DNA from: Begonia masoniana
Taxonomy: Eukaryota; Streptophyta; Magnoliopsida; Cucurbitales; Begoniaceae
NCBI GenBank assembly: GCA_022432975.1
Contig: CM039509.1
Coordinates: 27,995,511 to 28,059,510, forward strand
Direction of reading: 5' to 3'
DNA length: 64,000 nucleotides
The notes beneath the pieces are model-generated. The model did no database searches. It had not been told where the DNA came from and worked only from the letters and a program-made list of their open reading frames with translations. Positions 10,659 through 22,837 of the stretch are shown here, one piece after another. The translations under genes and the position numbers were made by a program. Each line of letters opens with the position of its first letter. Positions within the stretch are counted from its first letter, which is position 1.

Positions 10659-12219
10659 AGATAGTTTGAGTATGATTGTATATTCTATTTCAAAAAATAG
10701 AAATATAGTCTGTAATATTAATTCTTCTCAAGGTAGACATGAATTATTTATAAAATATGGTACGGATAAAAATAAACATAGAAAAAATATTATAATCGAT
10801 TAGCCATATAGGTCAAACTTAACTTATGAAATGTTGTACCTAGCCATCAAAAATATAAAAAAGCTAGAAATTTATATTGTTTGGAGTTACATAATATTAT
10901 TATAGTCTTAATGTTTGTCATGCTCTTATTCAGTATGCTGTTTTTTGTTATTGTTTTTCAATTATTCTAATTATAGTGTCTTTTTTTGAAAATTTTCAAA
11001 TTTTCGAAGTTGAATTCCATAAATATTACATAAAATGTTTTTTTTAGGTGTTGTTATTGACCCTAGATAAGAGACCTTATAAAGTTGTTAGAGACGATTT
11101 TTGAGTATGATGGATTTAAATTTAGTAAAGTTTTAACTTCTTTTGATATAAGATTAAATGAAATTTATATTTTTATAAACAAAATATTTTTAGTGGTAGA
11201 GTTGATATACATTCTTCTAATGTTGCATCTTGTTACGAGAATTTCCTACAATTCATTTGCAAATTTTTAAGAGTAAGAATTTGTTTCAAACACTTAAGCA
11301 ACTACTAGTATTTCAAGTTTATATCATTATCTTGATCGATAATTGATTTTAATTAATGATGAAGATAATAATTTATATCTTGGCATTGGGGAAAGCACAA
11401 TAAATATTTTTTTAAGTTTTCAATCATGGATCACGACATATTAATCGTGTCAATGTCAACAGTTGCGTCATAATCAACTTTTAGTGCATGCGATAAAGTA
11501 TTTTTAGAGACGAGAAGTACATTGTCACCAAAGACCGTCGAGACATTTGTATGCTTGAAAGAGTGGGAGGTAGTGGATAAGAGGATGTAAGAGAAAACGA
11601 GATTGAAAGAGATTAACAGAGTTTCAAGAGTTGAACTCTCATAAATAATAAATAAAATGTTCATAAAACTTTGAAGATTGTAAAGTTTTATTTTTGTACT
11701 AATACAAAAATTGTAGTTTCATTTGTATAATCAAGAAAATATATATGATTGATAGTTGAGTAGGTGTCAACCTAGTTGAGAGACACTCATGTGACGCAAT
11801 TTTTTCTTGATTCAATTTTTTTAAAATTTTATAGAAAGTTTTGTTAATTTTAATGAATTAGTTTTAATAATCTAACTCAATGCATTTTATACTCAACTTG
11901 AAAATTATAAACAAAAATCATACCAATTTAAATTTGTTAAAGGATGCACAAAAAAACACAAAAAAAGAAAAGAAAAACATTACATTTAAAATAATGTAGC
12001 GGTGTTCTATGCAATATGTTGCGACATTATCTTGAATATTTAAACAAAATATTTTTCATCCATTTAAACTTTGTACTTTGAAACTGTTATCGATTTAGAC
12101 CTTCTATTCTTTTGTATAGATTTTACTCTTTTCCTATTTCCTTCTCTCTCTCTCTCTCCCTTAAACTATCTTCCCTAATAAGATTAAAAGTTTATTGAAG
12201 AAGGAATAGAGAAATTGAC
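10659..12219. other. AT-rich non-LTR DNA, no gene seen
   Basis: This is not part of any LTR recognised here. It is AT-rich, with a short (TC)n tract near 12143-12160 and poly(A)-rich patches. The longest frame (minus 11664-11431, 77 codons) is Leu/Ser-rich with no recognisable domain. It continues logically at 54352 once the nest is removed. It could be host intergenic DNA or a very old transposon. Confidence 0.6.
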
Positions 12220-12639
12220 TGTGATGACCCCCGACCCGATCGGGGTCGAAGAACATCACTCTGGACATTTTAAAACGTGAACTATTTTTTTTTTTGAACT
12301 TGTAAAACAGAACAGTGAACCTTTAAAACTTAACAGAGAGCTTACACAGAGAAAACCTTCTCTGGAATTGAAGACTGGAAAACATTTAAAGTCGGACCAT
12401 AAAATAAATGGCAGAAGAAAAACAGGAAGATAGAAATATTAAAAACTTGGATGAGTACTCTGGACGAGTGTAGGAAGACAGGGAGAAGTTAAAACAGGAA
12501 AAACAGAATAGACGACAACATGCAGTGGAAGACTTAATAAAAAAAATGAGAAACATAAACTGGAAGACATACTGTGGAAGGCTACAGTGGATGACAGAAG
12601 CCGTAGACAATCAGGAGCTGTGGACATTTAAAAACATGT

Positions 12640-12995
12640 GGACGTTTAAAAATAACAGAGGCTGTGAACGTTTGAAATAACAGAGGCTGTGGACGTTTGA
12701 CATAACAGAGGCTGTGGACGTTTAAATAACAGAGGCTGTGGACGTTTAAAAATAACAGAGGCCGTGGACGTTTAAAAATAACAGAGACCGTGGACGTTTA
12801 AAAATAATAGAGGCAAAACAGTGGACACAGAAGTCCGTGGACGTTTACAATAAAAGACAAAAACAGTGGACACAAGAGTCCGTGGACGTTTACAACAAAA
12901 GACAAAAATAGTGGACACAGGAGTCCGTTAACATTTAAAATCAAAGGCAAAAACAGTGGACACAGAAGTCCGTAGACGTTTAAAATAAAAGACAG
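12640..12995 (-). repeat. Tandem repeats in the family I LTR
   Basis: About eight units of about 26 bp around AGAGGCTGTGGACGTTTAAA, then four units of about 45 bp around GTGGACACAGAAGTCCG. The second type also opens the window (1-150). Confidence 0.85.
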
Positions 12996-15780
12996 AATAG
13001 TGACCGTGGACGTTTAAAATTTAAAAGCAGTATGGACGATAGAATTTTAAAGGCAGAATGGACGACTGAGTCCGAAGGCAAAATGGACGACGTTATCGTC
13101 CACAACTTTGAACGATAACTTTGGATGACTAACACTTAGCCAATTACTTGAAAACTCGAAAGACAGAAACTGAAAGGCAGAATGGACGATAAAGACAGAA
13201 GGCATTTACAGAAGGCGTGGACGAATGTTCACAGAACAAAATGAACAATTCTTTTACAGAAGGCGTGGACGACTATTTTACAGAGGAAACTTGAAGACTT
13301 GAAGACATAACATTTGCTCCGCCGATCGATCGGCTATCCCAGGCAATCGATCGGCTACCTCTCTGTTCGACAGCTTACATCTTTTGACACAAAAGCATCA
13401 AAACTCAAGACAATCATGCAGAACCTAAAAGAAGAACTCAAAGCAGTTCCAGAATACTTCAAAATATATTTACAACTGTCAAATACAGAGGGTTTTTAAA
13501 AACATCAACACAGAATTTATACATCGTTTTAAAATCTCAGAAGCAGTACAGAACTTGACATGCATTTCTAGAATTCACCAAAACAAAAGTTTTTAAAACA
13601 TAAACACAAAACTTTAAAACTTCACTCTCTCTCTGGTCAGGAATATGTCTAGCTGCAACAACCATCCCCGAAAGCTCGCGCCACCAGCCACCTATTCGTC
13701 GGCCTGAGGCACAAAATCTTCATTCACGGGTTCCGTACCTACATCAGGGAGTTCAACTATGAGTTTAAAGCTCAGTAAGAACATATAAAAATGCAGTGAT
13801 GCATATGGTATGCATGAATTTTCAAAAATACAGTGACATTACAGAACATTACTTTTCACTTGCAGGGGGGTATAAGTGGGGTTTATAGGGGAACTGGCGT
13901 AGTAGGGTGCACTTTCAGGCATCGTGCACTATCAGGCACTTTCAGAGAATACAACAGACATACAACAGAGATACAGCAGGCATACAACAGAGATACAACA
14001 GACATACAGAACAGAGCAGGGGGCCACTCCCCGTCCCACACTTAACCGATACATTACATTCAGATTTTTATCTTTCTTAACTTCAAAACGTGTACATAAA
14101 ACATTTGCATGACTTTTAGGAAAAATGTATGTAACACCCAGGAATTTCCTACAACGCTCGTAGGCCTTGGATTAGACGGTTAGGGGAGTTTATTACGCAA
14201 TCTAGAGTTATGTTACAATGGGAGTCAAGAAGTGAAAAAAAAAATTAAAAGGAAATCTTATGTTTGGAGGGGTTAGTATTATGATTTAAAATACTAAATT
14301 AAGGAATGATAAATTATAAGAGAAAATGAGGATGAAATGATGATTTCATGTTGGAGTGAAGGAATGGAAAATAAAGAGATGAGAAGAAGATTTTGACTTG
14401 AGAAAATGAAAGAGGAAACAAATTAAATAAACAAATGAAGAGAAAGAGTGGTTGAAAAGTCAAAAGTAAATGGAATTTTGAAAACAAAAGTGGAGAATGA
14501 AGGATGCTTCCACGTTGAATTGCAAAGTAAAAAGGAAAATTTTGTGTTGACTAAGTCAAAAACTTTAGTTGTACATGTGAAATTCTCACGTGAGAATTAC
14601 TTAGGAATGCATATTTTTAAGATTTAAAATAATGAGAGAGGATAAGATTAGGTGGTGGTCAAATGAGAGTTTGCCATCTCATTATCCTTTAAATATTTAT
14701 CACTTTTGGTAAAGTGAAATTTTGGGTTTTATTGAAGATGTCTCTCTTTGCCGTAAAAGCCTATCTCCCTTTGTTCATGTTCTGAAGGTTCTCACGCCAA
14801 ATCCCTACCTCTTCTCAACATTTTGTAAAGGTAAGTTACTTATGGGTTTTAGAGTATGTAAGTTAGGGTTTTATATGCATAGGTGGGTTGATTTTGTTAA
14901 GGTTTGAGGATGTTTTATAACCCTTAATGCTTGTACGATAATGGTGGTTTTTTGTTGGATTTTATTCTTCTAATTGATGCTGGATTAGGTTATGGAAGCA
15001 TGTTAGTGGTGATTTTAGAAAAGGTTTTAAGATTGGTTAAGATTTTTGATGGAAATTGAAAGTTTGATTTTGAAACAGGGCAGGCTCTGCTTTTGTCAAA
15101 TTCGGCTGACCTAATTTTGTTGGTTTGAAAAATGGTTTTAACTATTAGAAACTAGACACTCTAAGGTTTGCATAGCATTTTGAATCATCAAATTTGTACT
15201 CCTATACAATTTATTACGAATTTTTGAATCTATTGTACAAAAACTGGAAAATTCATGGAGCAGTTTCGGTTTTTAGTAATTCTGATTCAGTGAATGGTTT
15301 TGATTGAGAAATTAACTTTAGAATGTTAAAGTAGACTCTTTAAGGAGTCCATAGGCGTTGGAATCAACGTATTTGGATAAGTATAGATTAAATTATGATT
15401 TTTCAAAGTTGGATCAAAATCTGTGAAGGAAAATTTAGGCATGTTTCGGTTTTGTTGTTTGTCGAACCTCTTTCTTATTTTAGCTTGCAAAACTATTTTA
15501 ATGGAGTCAAATAGACACTTTAATGAATCTATGGGCTTTGAAATCGAAGCGTTTCGATGTGTATAGAATTAGTTATGAATTTTTAAAGTTGGTTGAATGC
15601 ATTGTGTTATAATCCAAATCTGTAGCGAAGGAAGGATTTAATTGGTTATGTTGTATTTAAAACCAATTGGATTTTGGTTTAAAATTTAAGTATTAGCTTG
15701 GTTTATTGCTAGAATTAGAGTAGATATTTTCTTAGAAGTTCTTTGATGACTTTTAGGTAATTGTTTCCTTAATGTGCTAG

Positions 15781-16532
15781 GATTAACGAGCGAGTAATCG
15801 AAGTAGCCGAAGAGAGTAAGTACGCCCGGAGATTCAGGTAAGTAGGGGATTATGTGTTTTCATTGCCTTCGGGCCTACACCATGGAACAGTAGGGATGTT
15901 TGTTTGTTCGGTTATTTGATTGTTGTGTTTTATTTTGTGCGTTGTATGACATGCATCATGGTTTTGAATTACGAAAAGAACAAGTTTTGAGCATGTTTTG
16001 CGTGTGAGTTTGGAACATGAGATATGCAACGATGTGTCTCTACGTGAGATGTACGCCTATGAGTCTCTATGTGAGATGTACGCCGATGTGTCTCTATGTG
16101 AGATGTACGCCTATGAGTCTCTATGTGAGATGTACGCCGATGTGTCTCTATGTGAGATGTACGCCTATGAGTCTCTATGTGAGATGTATGCTGATGTGTC
16201 TCTACGTGAGATGTACGCCGATGTGTCTCTACGTGAGATGTACGCCTATGTGTCTCTACGTGAGATGTACGCCGATGTGTCTCTATGTGAGATGTACGCT
16301 TATGAGTCTCTACGTGAGATGTACGCCTATGTGTCTCGAGTAGAATTGATTTCTATGAGAGATGTACGCCTACGATTAGTGACACGAGAATGAAATGAAC
16401 ACAACCGAGAGTTAAAAACTGCATGTGTTAGGAGTTGAGTGTGCATTTTGTTTTCGTATGGTTTATTCCCTACTTACTAAGCATTAGACTTACGTTTTGT
16501 GTTCTGTGGTGTAGGTAGCGACGTTGTAGCAG
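15781..16532 (+). promoter_or_regulatory. LTR splice-like cassette of element B
   Basis: Acceptor GTGCTAG ending 15780, candidate micro-exon 15781-15837 (57 nt), donor AG|GTAAGT 15836-15843, hairpin GCC-TTCG-GGC then CTACACC (15862-15880), CATGCATCATG 15950-15960, 27-bp array, hairpin TAAGC..GACTTA (16473-16494), acceptor GGTGTAG ending 16514, candidate 18-nt exon 16515-16532, donor GTGAGC. The 3' LTR repeats it (donor 52329-52336). Confidence 0.55.
16020..16345 (+). repeat. 27-bp tandem repeat, about 12 copies
   Basis: Units of the form GTCTCTAYGTGAGATGTACG plus seven bases. Because 27 is divisible by three, long frames stay open through it. The matching array in the 3' LTR is at 52513-52838. 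Confidence 0.92.
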
Positions 16533-16988
16533 GTGAGCTAGACGAGAAAGCCCAGAACTAGGAAGCAGTTGGCGAGGTTCGAGGCATGCCGGTGCAGGTA
16601 TTTGTCGGGGCGTCTCGACCATGGTCTTCGAGAGATGTGTGAGATGTGTATTTTGATAGTTCGGGTTGGATTTTGTTTGTGTATATGATGGGAAGTTTCA
16701 CTATTCTGGTTGGTGTTCTGGAAAATGTTGTATATATATTTCTTTTACTGTTTTGAGGTTTATAAAATTAAACGTTATGCTGCTCGATTTTTCGTAAAGT
16801 AAACGATGTTTGTTTTCAACACGTTTGGCACGTATTTTATGCACGTTTTCCAACCATTTTTGAGGGTTCGAAAATCCCGAAAACTGAGTCGAATAATTTA
16901 CGAAAATTATTTTAAACGTCGTTTTAAATGCGGGATAGATTAGCAAAGTAGCGCACGGAGCGGGGTCGGGTTCGGGGGCGTTACAAGA

Positions 16989-17000
16989 TGGTATCATAGC
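16989..17000 (+). other. Primer-binding site of element B
   Basis: TGGTATCATAGC, one base off the initiator-tRNA-Met match TGGTATCAGAGC, three bases after the 5' LTR. Confidence 0.85.
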
Positions 17001-17144
17001 AAAGTGATCGAGACGTTCAAAGGATTACCCGACAATGCCGGCCGCCATGCAGCGTGCTTCACCGACTGTAAGTATTTCTTTCACTCTAGTTAGTTTCTTT
17101 TCTAAGATTAGATTTTCTAACTCTTTTCAGGAAAAGAATTAAAA

Positions 17145-17744
17145 ATGCCGAGAAACCCAGGACGACCCGGATGACCTCGAAACGAACAAGAACCACCGGA
17201 TGACCCGAATAAACAACTTAGGGATTTATTAAACGTGCAATCACAATTGTTGGGCATTTTTATGAATCAGGGGCTACCGGGGTATTTGACAGCAGGGTCC
17301 GGCTCTGGAGCGGGCTCAAGCGGAGAGAGATTTAGAAGATTAAAGCCTCCGGCATTCGAAGGACGTTTGACCAACCCGACCGCAGCTGAAAGTTGGATAT
17401 GTACTGTGGAAAACATGTTTGGTGTCGCGGAGGTGGAGGAACAGAATAAGGTGAAATGTGCTACGTTCCACCTGTCAAATAGTGCTCAAAGCTGGTGGGG
17501 GACAGTAAAGACTACAACTGATATTCAGAGCATGACTTGGGAAGAATTCAAGGAATTATTTTATGACAAATATTACAACTGAACAGTCCAAACTGCAAAG
17601 AGATTAGAGTTCATGGCCTTGAAACAAACTGGTTCCGTGGGAGAGTATATTCAACAGTTTGAATCACTGTCTCGATTTGCCAGCCATCTGGTCAGTAGAG
17701 AGGAAGACAAAATATTTCAGTTTGTGCAGGGTTTGAAGCCAGAG
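17145..17744 (+). pseudogene. gag: gag relic of element B, part 1
   Basis: ATG at 17145 opens MPRNPGRPG, then an in-frame TGA at 17172-17174. The frame continues through FRRLKPPAFEGRLTNP, AQSWWGTV and FYDKYYN to a second TGA (17580-17582, where relatives have Arg, so probably CGA to TGA), then LKQTGSVGEY and FQFVQGLKPE, where the solo LTR at 17745 cuts it. All blocks lie in one frame, so the breaks are point stops. The gag core is typical of Ty3/gypsy. The frame resumes at 35834. Confidence 0.9.
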
Positions 17745-18716
17745 TGTAACGCCCCCGAACCTACCCTGGCTGGGAGCGCTACATGGCTCACTCTAACCCA
17801 AATAATTTACATAAAAAAAATCGAACACAACAGAATTTAAAACTAAATCACCCGAAGCTCTCTTATATCATACCTAGCTGCCTAGATTCACTAATTTCTC
17901 TTAATCCTAACTGTTAAGCACCACGGCGTCCTTCCCAAAAAATTTTGGCAAAGTAACGCCTGAAAATGGCGACTCCAAAATGCTAGGTACCTGCAAAGGA
18001 ATAAATCCCAACGAATCCAGAATACTCCTCATCAACTTATCCAGCATACGAAATAACCAAACAGCAGTAATGTAACACCCCAGATCTTCCTAACCCGGTT
18101 TGCTACACATGACATAGGACATGACTGAGAAATTTACGAAAAATTTTAAAATTTCTCTCATTGATAAAACCTTATCTTTAAATCCTCGAATTTGCAGCGG
18201 GAACTCGTTTCAAGAACAACGTCTGTAAAATAAACAACTTATTAAACACTGAGCTGAGGGTGAAATCCATAGAGCATCTGCCACTGAACAGTGCCATCGG
18301 AAGAAGCGAACATCAACGACATCCACCGATCGTCACGTGCACCCTGCGTGACACAACAGACGTCGCCCAGTAGAAGACATCTACCGATGGGCACGAGCTT
18401 TTCACATGATTCATTAAAACTCTTCTGATCACTAGACGACAAGACACTCTCGCCCACATCATCCGGTCACAAAACGATGATGTTTAAACCGCTCCTGAGC
18501 ACTATCGTGCAACCAGTCTTAGACATCATCACTGAATTTGGAATCCTCACCTGATGTGTAACACCCGAGTCAACGGCCAGGTGATTTTCTTAACTGTATT
18601 AACGGTCATAAATATTTAATCTTCGTAGTTTAGGATTTATGCCAAGCTTAATTAATTACATGTGGATCTAAACTAGGTTGAGTGGCAAAGTTGTAATAAT
18701 GGAGGATTGAGGCCAG

Positions 18717-18725
18717 TATTTAAAG
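18717..18725 (+). promoter_or_regulatory. TATA-like box of G's 5' LTR
   Basis: TATTTAAAG about 160 bases into the LTR. In E and the 46984 LTR the equivalent place has TATAAATA. Transcription would then start within about 200 bases of the LTR start, leaving the cassette in the transcribed leader. This is an inference. Confidence 0.5.
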
Positions 18726-19207
18726 AAAAAGGAAAGGATTCAAACCTCATTTAAACCACTGTAGCCGACACCACCCTTTCTGGCGATTTCTTCTTTCGCA
18801 AGTCCTTACTCTCTGCTATCAGCAAACTCTCCTCGACGGCCGGTTTACTCCGCCACCACTCGACTACTCTGTGCCTGAGGTATGCATTAGACAATGTGGC
18901 TATCTGTTAGTTTATTAGCTCTGTTTTCAGCTCTGTATTGAACTTTTGGATTCTTCAATAGCCGAGTATTGATAAGAACATTTTGAAACCCGAGATTGGT
19001 AATGTCATTCTGAATCGATTCTGGACATTTAAAACAACCAACCCTGAGTTATCATTATCGAATCCGTCTGTTTTGATTTTGGGATTTCGGGTTACATTGA
19101 GTATTAAACTAAGAACTCGGGAAGGACTCTTAGCTATTAGATCTTAGGATAACTCGAGATTAGAACTATTAGGATTTTGTTTTAACTACTGCAATGTAAA
19201 TGTTTAG

Positions 19208-19954
19208 GTGAAGAAGTTTGAAGAGAAAGGAGCTCAAGTGCTAAGGAGACCAGGTAAGTGAATGTATTAAGATTTCCGGCTAATAGAGCCCTACATCGTG
19301 GGAGTACTAGGGAGAGATGTCTAATGTTTACCTTATGATTATGAGCTTGTCTGCACTCAAAGGATTTATGTATGTTGCAAGTTATACTATGTGATGACCT
19401 GTTAGTGAATGTGAAGTTGTCTGCTCTGGTATGATCCTTGTCATAGTTTGATGAGTTAAAAGCTCTCATGTTCATGCATCATGAATGTTTCTCAAGCATA
19501 AGAAAATGTTTTAACGCATGTTTTCCATGAACAAGATATGTATGTATATATGTATTTGTATAAGATTTATGCAACGTGGATTAAGTGAGGGTTGGGGGCG
19601 GTTCGACGTATGTCACAGTCCAAAGAAGGACATAGGAATACGAGCCGCAGTAGGGAACAAGATCAAACTCACTGTCGAACCCCCTTTACAGGCACAAATC
19701 CTCTCTTGATCTACACAACCTAAACAATGAATATGATCAATGATTATGAATGATGAATATGATCCATGACTATGAATGATGAATATGATCAATGACTATG
19801 AATGATGATTACGAGCAAAGACATGAACAAGAAAAAACTTATGAGCATGTGATTTTCCCAAATTATGCATTCATGCATCCATGTTAGTGTTACATTCCTT
19901 ACTAAGCATTAGGCTTATAGTTTAAACTTTATGATGTAGGTGACGAGTTTTCAG
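19208..19954 (+). promoter_or_regulatory. LTR splice-like cassette of element G
   Basis: Acceptor TGTTTAG ending 19207, candidate micro-exon 19208-19253 (46 nt, ending GCTAAGGAGACCAG), donor GTAAGT 19254-19259, hairpin GGC..GCC followed by CTACATCG (19277-19298), CATGCATCATG (19473-19483), short repeats, hairpin TAAGC-ATTAG-GCTTA (19899-19920), acceptor GATGTAG ending 19939, candidate exon 19940-19954 (15 nt), donor GTGAGG. The 3' LTR repeats all parts (donor 26525-26532, hairpin 27223-27245). Confidence 0.6.
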
Positions 19955-20378
19955 GTGAGGAACTCAAGGTCAATGAAGATGTCTAAGCTTGGTTGCTGGA
20001 GGATGCTCAGTGTGACAGTGAAGGCTGGATAGGCGATCAAGTTCCCTGGTTATACCCATAGTAAGTCAGAGAAGTTTATGATAAACAGATGACTAAGTAG
20101 AATAGAGTTTTCTTATAACAATGAGATTCGGATTTTGAATGGTTTGACTTCAGAGTCTGTTAACGATTTTAAGGATCATTGAATGGTCTGTTTTGCTTAA
20201 GCCTTCCGCTATGTGTATCTTGTATGGGATATGGTTTTTACTCATTAGAGTTTATAATTTCCAGGTTAAGATTCGGGAGAGTTGTAGTATTTTCTGTTGG
20301 ATGAGGTTGTTTGATGATTATAGTGTTTTACTGCCATAAGATAGAAGCTGGATGAGGCATTCATCCGGCTGACGTCAT

Positions 20379-20630
20379 CGGCAGATGTAGTGTTTAAGCC
20401 ATCGGATGATGAAAGTGTTATTTTGTCGTCTAGCGATCGGCAGATGTAGAGTGTTTAAGCCATCGGATGATGAAAGTGTTATTTTGTCGTCTAGCGATCG
20501 GCAGATGTAGTGTTTAAGCCATCGGATGATGAAAGTGTTATTTTGTCGTCTAGCGATTGGCAGATGTAGTGTTTAAGCCATCGGATGATGAAAGTGCTAT
20601 TTTGTCGTCTAGCGATCGGCAGATGTAGAG
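20379..20630 (+). repeat. 59-61-bp tandem array, four copies, element G 5' LTR
   Basis: Units run CGGCAGATGTAGTGTTTAAG ... TTGTCGTCTAGCGAT. The same array is at about 27703-27955 in the 3' LTR. It follows a single CTGACGTCATCGG. Confidence 0.9.
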
Positions 20631-21209
20631 TGTTTAGCCATCGGCGATGTGAGGGTTTTCTTGTCGTTTAGTGACCGGGTTATGTTTTAATTATGCACGT
20701 GGGGAGCACATGTCCATCAGATGGTGTTTCCCTATTTCACCGGAAGATGAAGTATATTTCCTCGCCGGATGATGTAAGTGATAATTTGTCGTTTAGTGAT
20801 CGGATGATATAGAGCTTGTAATCTATCGGAAGATGTCTTAGATGAACACGTGAATTTCACACGTCTATCGGTAGATGTTTAATTGGTCACACGAGATGCA
20901 CGTGATCGTCGGTCGATGCGAGTATTCGCATCTGCCGATAGGTGTTTAAATGAGTCATGTGGGGTGCTCGTGCCATCCGGAAGACGCAATGTCTATCGGT
21001 TGATGCATGCAGACCCATGCAACTTGTACGTTGATTGGAAGCATGTACGAGGGACTAATTTTCCATCCGTTAAGTTGAAGTCTTTAAGCCTGTTAGGTAT
21101 ACTGTTATAAAAAAAAAAAACAGAGAAGGAGAAAAGAGTTCAAATATGAATTAAAGTTTTATGTAAAGTCAAGAATTTCGTGGCGATCCTCCCCGGGTCG
21201 TTACAATTA

Positions 21210-21221
21210 TGGTATCAAAGC
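21210..21221 (+). other. Primer-binding site of element G
   Basis: TGGTATCAAAGC, one mismatch from the initiator tRNA-Met complement, four bases after the 5' LTR. Confidence 0.88.
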
Positions 21222-21368
21222 GAAACCGGGTTTTAAAACCGATTCTGCAGACTGCCTTCCAGCACTGACTATCACATGAGCACACTTCAGCAACTGTAAG
21301 TATTTATGATTTCAGTATATGTCATTAAGTTAAGATATATCTGTAATGATTTGTCTAGGAATCCCAAA

Positions 21369-21893
21369 ATGGTTAGAGGTCAGCAGAGAGAGACCAATGA
21401 GGATAGCAATGCTATTGCTCAGTTGACCGAGTTAGTCATGTGTCAATCTCACCAGATAGAACGACTGATGACAGCTAGAGAGGAACAAGGCAACTCCAGT
21501 ACTAATGCAACTCATGATCATGGGGGTGAGCGTTTCCACCGGCTTCGACCCCCGGTGTTTAATGGACATGTTTCAGATCCCATTTATGCTGAGGAGTGGA
21601 TTCGAAAGATAGAAGACATGTTTAAGTATGCAAAGGTTGATGAAGGGGATAAGGTCACCTATGCTGTCTTTCATTTGGAGTTAAGTGCAAGGCATTGGTG
21701 GGACTCGATTCAAAACACCGCTAATGCCGAAGCTATGACCTGGGAGATGTTCAAGACTGCTTTCTTTGACAAGTACTTCAATAGGACTGTTCGGGCCAAC
21801 AAGAAGAAGGAGTTCATGAATCTACGACAAACTGGCTCTGTGACGGATTACATATGCAAGTTTGATGCTTTGTCAAGATTTGCTCCCGAATGA
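21369..21893 (+). pseudogene. gag: gag of element G, N-terminal part
   Basis: Starts MVRGQQRE at 21369, chosen because element A's gag begins MVRGRH and the upstream codons have no counterpart. It carries the core motifs FHRLRPPVFNG, HWWDSI and LRQTGSVTDY. The frame ends at TGA (21891-21893) right after SRFAPE. The homologous continuation MIEDDEDKIYQFVQGL is in another frame starting at 21890, so a small deletion caused a frameshift. Confidence 0.92.
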
Positions 21894-22837
21894 TTGAGGA
21901 TGACGAGGACAAGATTTACCAATTTGTCCAAGGACTGAAGCCGAGTCTGTACATGAAGGTGAAGACTGCTGGGATACACAATGTACCTTATGGTGAAGTG
22001 ACGGCTAAGGCCTTGGAGCTGGAAGAGGCGGAAATGACAGCTTATGCACAACGTGAGCAGCCAAGAAAACTCACGAAGGACACTCAGCCGCCACCACGTC
22101 AGAACAAAGGTTGGCAGCCGCAACAGAATAGGGGACCACAACAACAACAACAAGGAATAAAGAGACCCCTCAACCAGAATGATGACCAAGGAAAAGGGAA
22201 GAGGCCTCTGGCACCCTTATGCCCCACCTGTCAGAATAACCACCCCGGCGAATGCAAGTTGCGTTCTGGCCGCTGTTTCAGATGTGACAAGGTTGGACAT
22301 ATAGTCAGAGACTGCCTTATGCTGCCAGATCCGAACCGTGCAAGGGTAGCACCTAGAGTCTATGCAATGATGGAGGATGAGGAAGCCGTGCAGCATACAG
22401 TCATAACAGGTACCATTATGATCTGTGGTTTTGCTGCTTACACACTTATAGATACGGGAGCCACACACTCGTTTATATCAACTCTGTTTGTATGCCGACA
22501 CAACTTAGAACTTTTACCAGCCGAAAGGCCATATGATGTTATGTTACCATCAGGGAAGTCCCTACATTCTAAACAGATTGTTAAAGGTGATGTTGTGTCC
22601 TTAGGAAGTAAGAAACTATATGTAGAACTGATCGTAATTGACATGAAAGGGTATGAGGTGATATTAGGAATGGATTGGTTATTTAGGCATTATGCCACAA
22701 TAAGTTGTAGATATGTGATGGTTGATTTTCGACCCCCAAATGGTGATCATTATTCCTTCCAAGCTATTCCTAAGATAAGCAAAATACCGATTATATCCTC
22801 ACTAGAAATTTACCGGTTACTGAAAAATGGTTGTTAG
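21890..22837 (+). pseudogene. gag-pol: gag C-terminus, CCHC knuckle and protease of element G
   Basis: Runs from YQFVQGLKPS through a Gln/Pro-rich linker to the knuckle CFRCDKVGHIVRDC (about 22273-22314), then [11 protein letters not shown] and the aspartic protease with catalytic DTGA (Asp codon 22451-22453). Gag and pol are thus in one frame here. It stops at TAG (22835-22837) where E has Glu (GGCES), a nonsense change. Downstream codons continue in frame. Confidence 0.92.

Larger units (their letters stand above)
14130..16985 (+). repeat. Element B 5' LTR
   Basis: TGTAACACCCAGGA to GGGCGTTACA, 2856 bp, highly similar to 50623-53436. A first donor-like AAAGGTAAGTTAC lies near 14826. The cassette follows at 15781-16532. 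No protein gene; the 131- and 108-codon frames at 15998-16393 are read from the 27-bp repeat. Confidence 0.95.
18557..21205 (+). repeat. Element G 5' LTR
   Basis: TGTAACACCCGAG to GGGTCGTTACA, 2649 bp. It contains a TATA-like box, the splice-like cassette, a small GATGAATATGATC-type repeat (about 19725-19815) and the 59-bp array near its 3' end. One TGACGTCA lies at about 20371-20378, the unit that is amplified in the 46984 solo LTR. Confidence 0.97.

Noticed and set aside
11431..11664. 77-codon minus-strand frame in the non-LTR DNA
   Set aside because: Low-complexity, hydrophobic, no recognisable family and no gene signals around it.
15998..16393. 131- and 108-codon frames in element B's LTRs (also 52491-52898)
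   Set aside because: Produced by the 27-bp tandem repeat.
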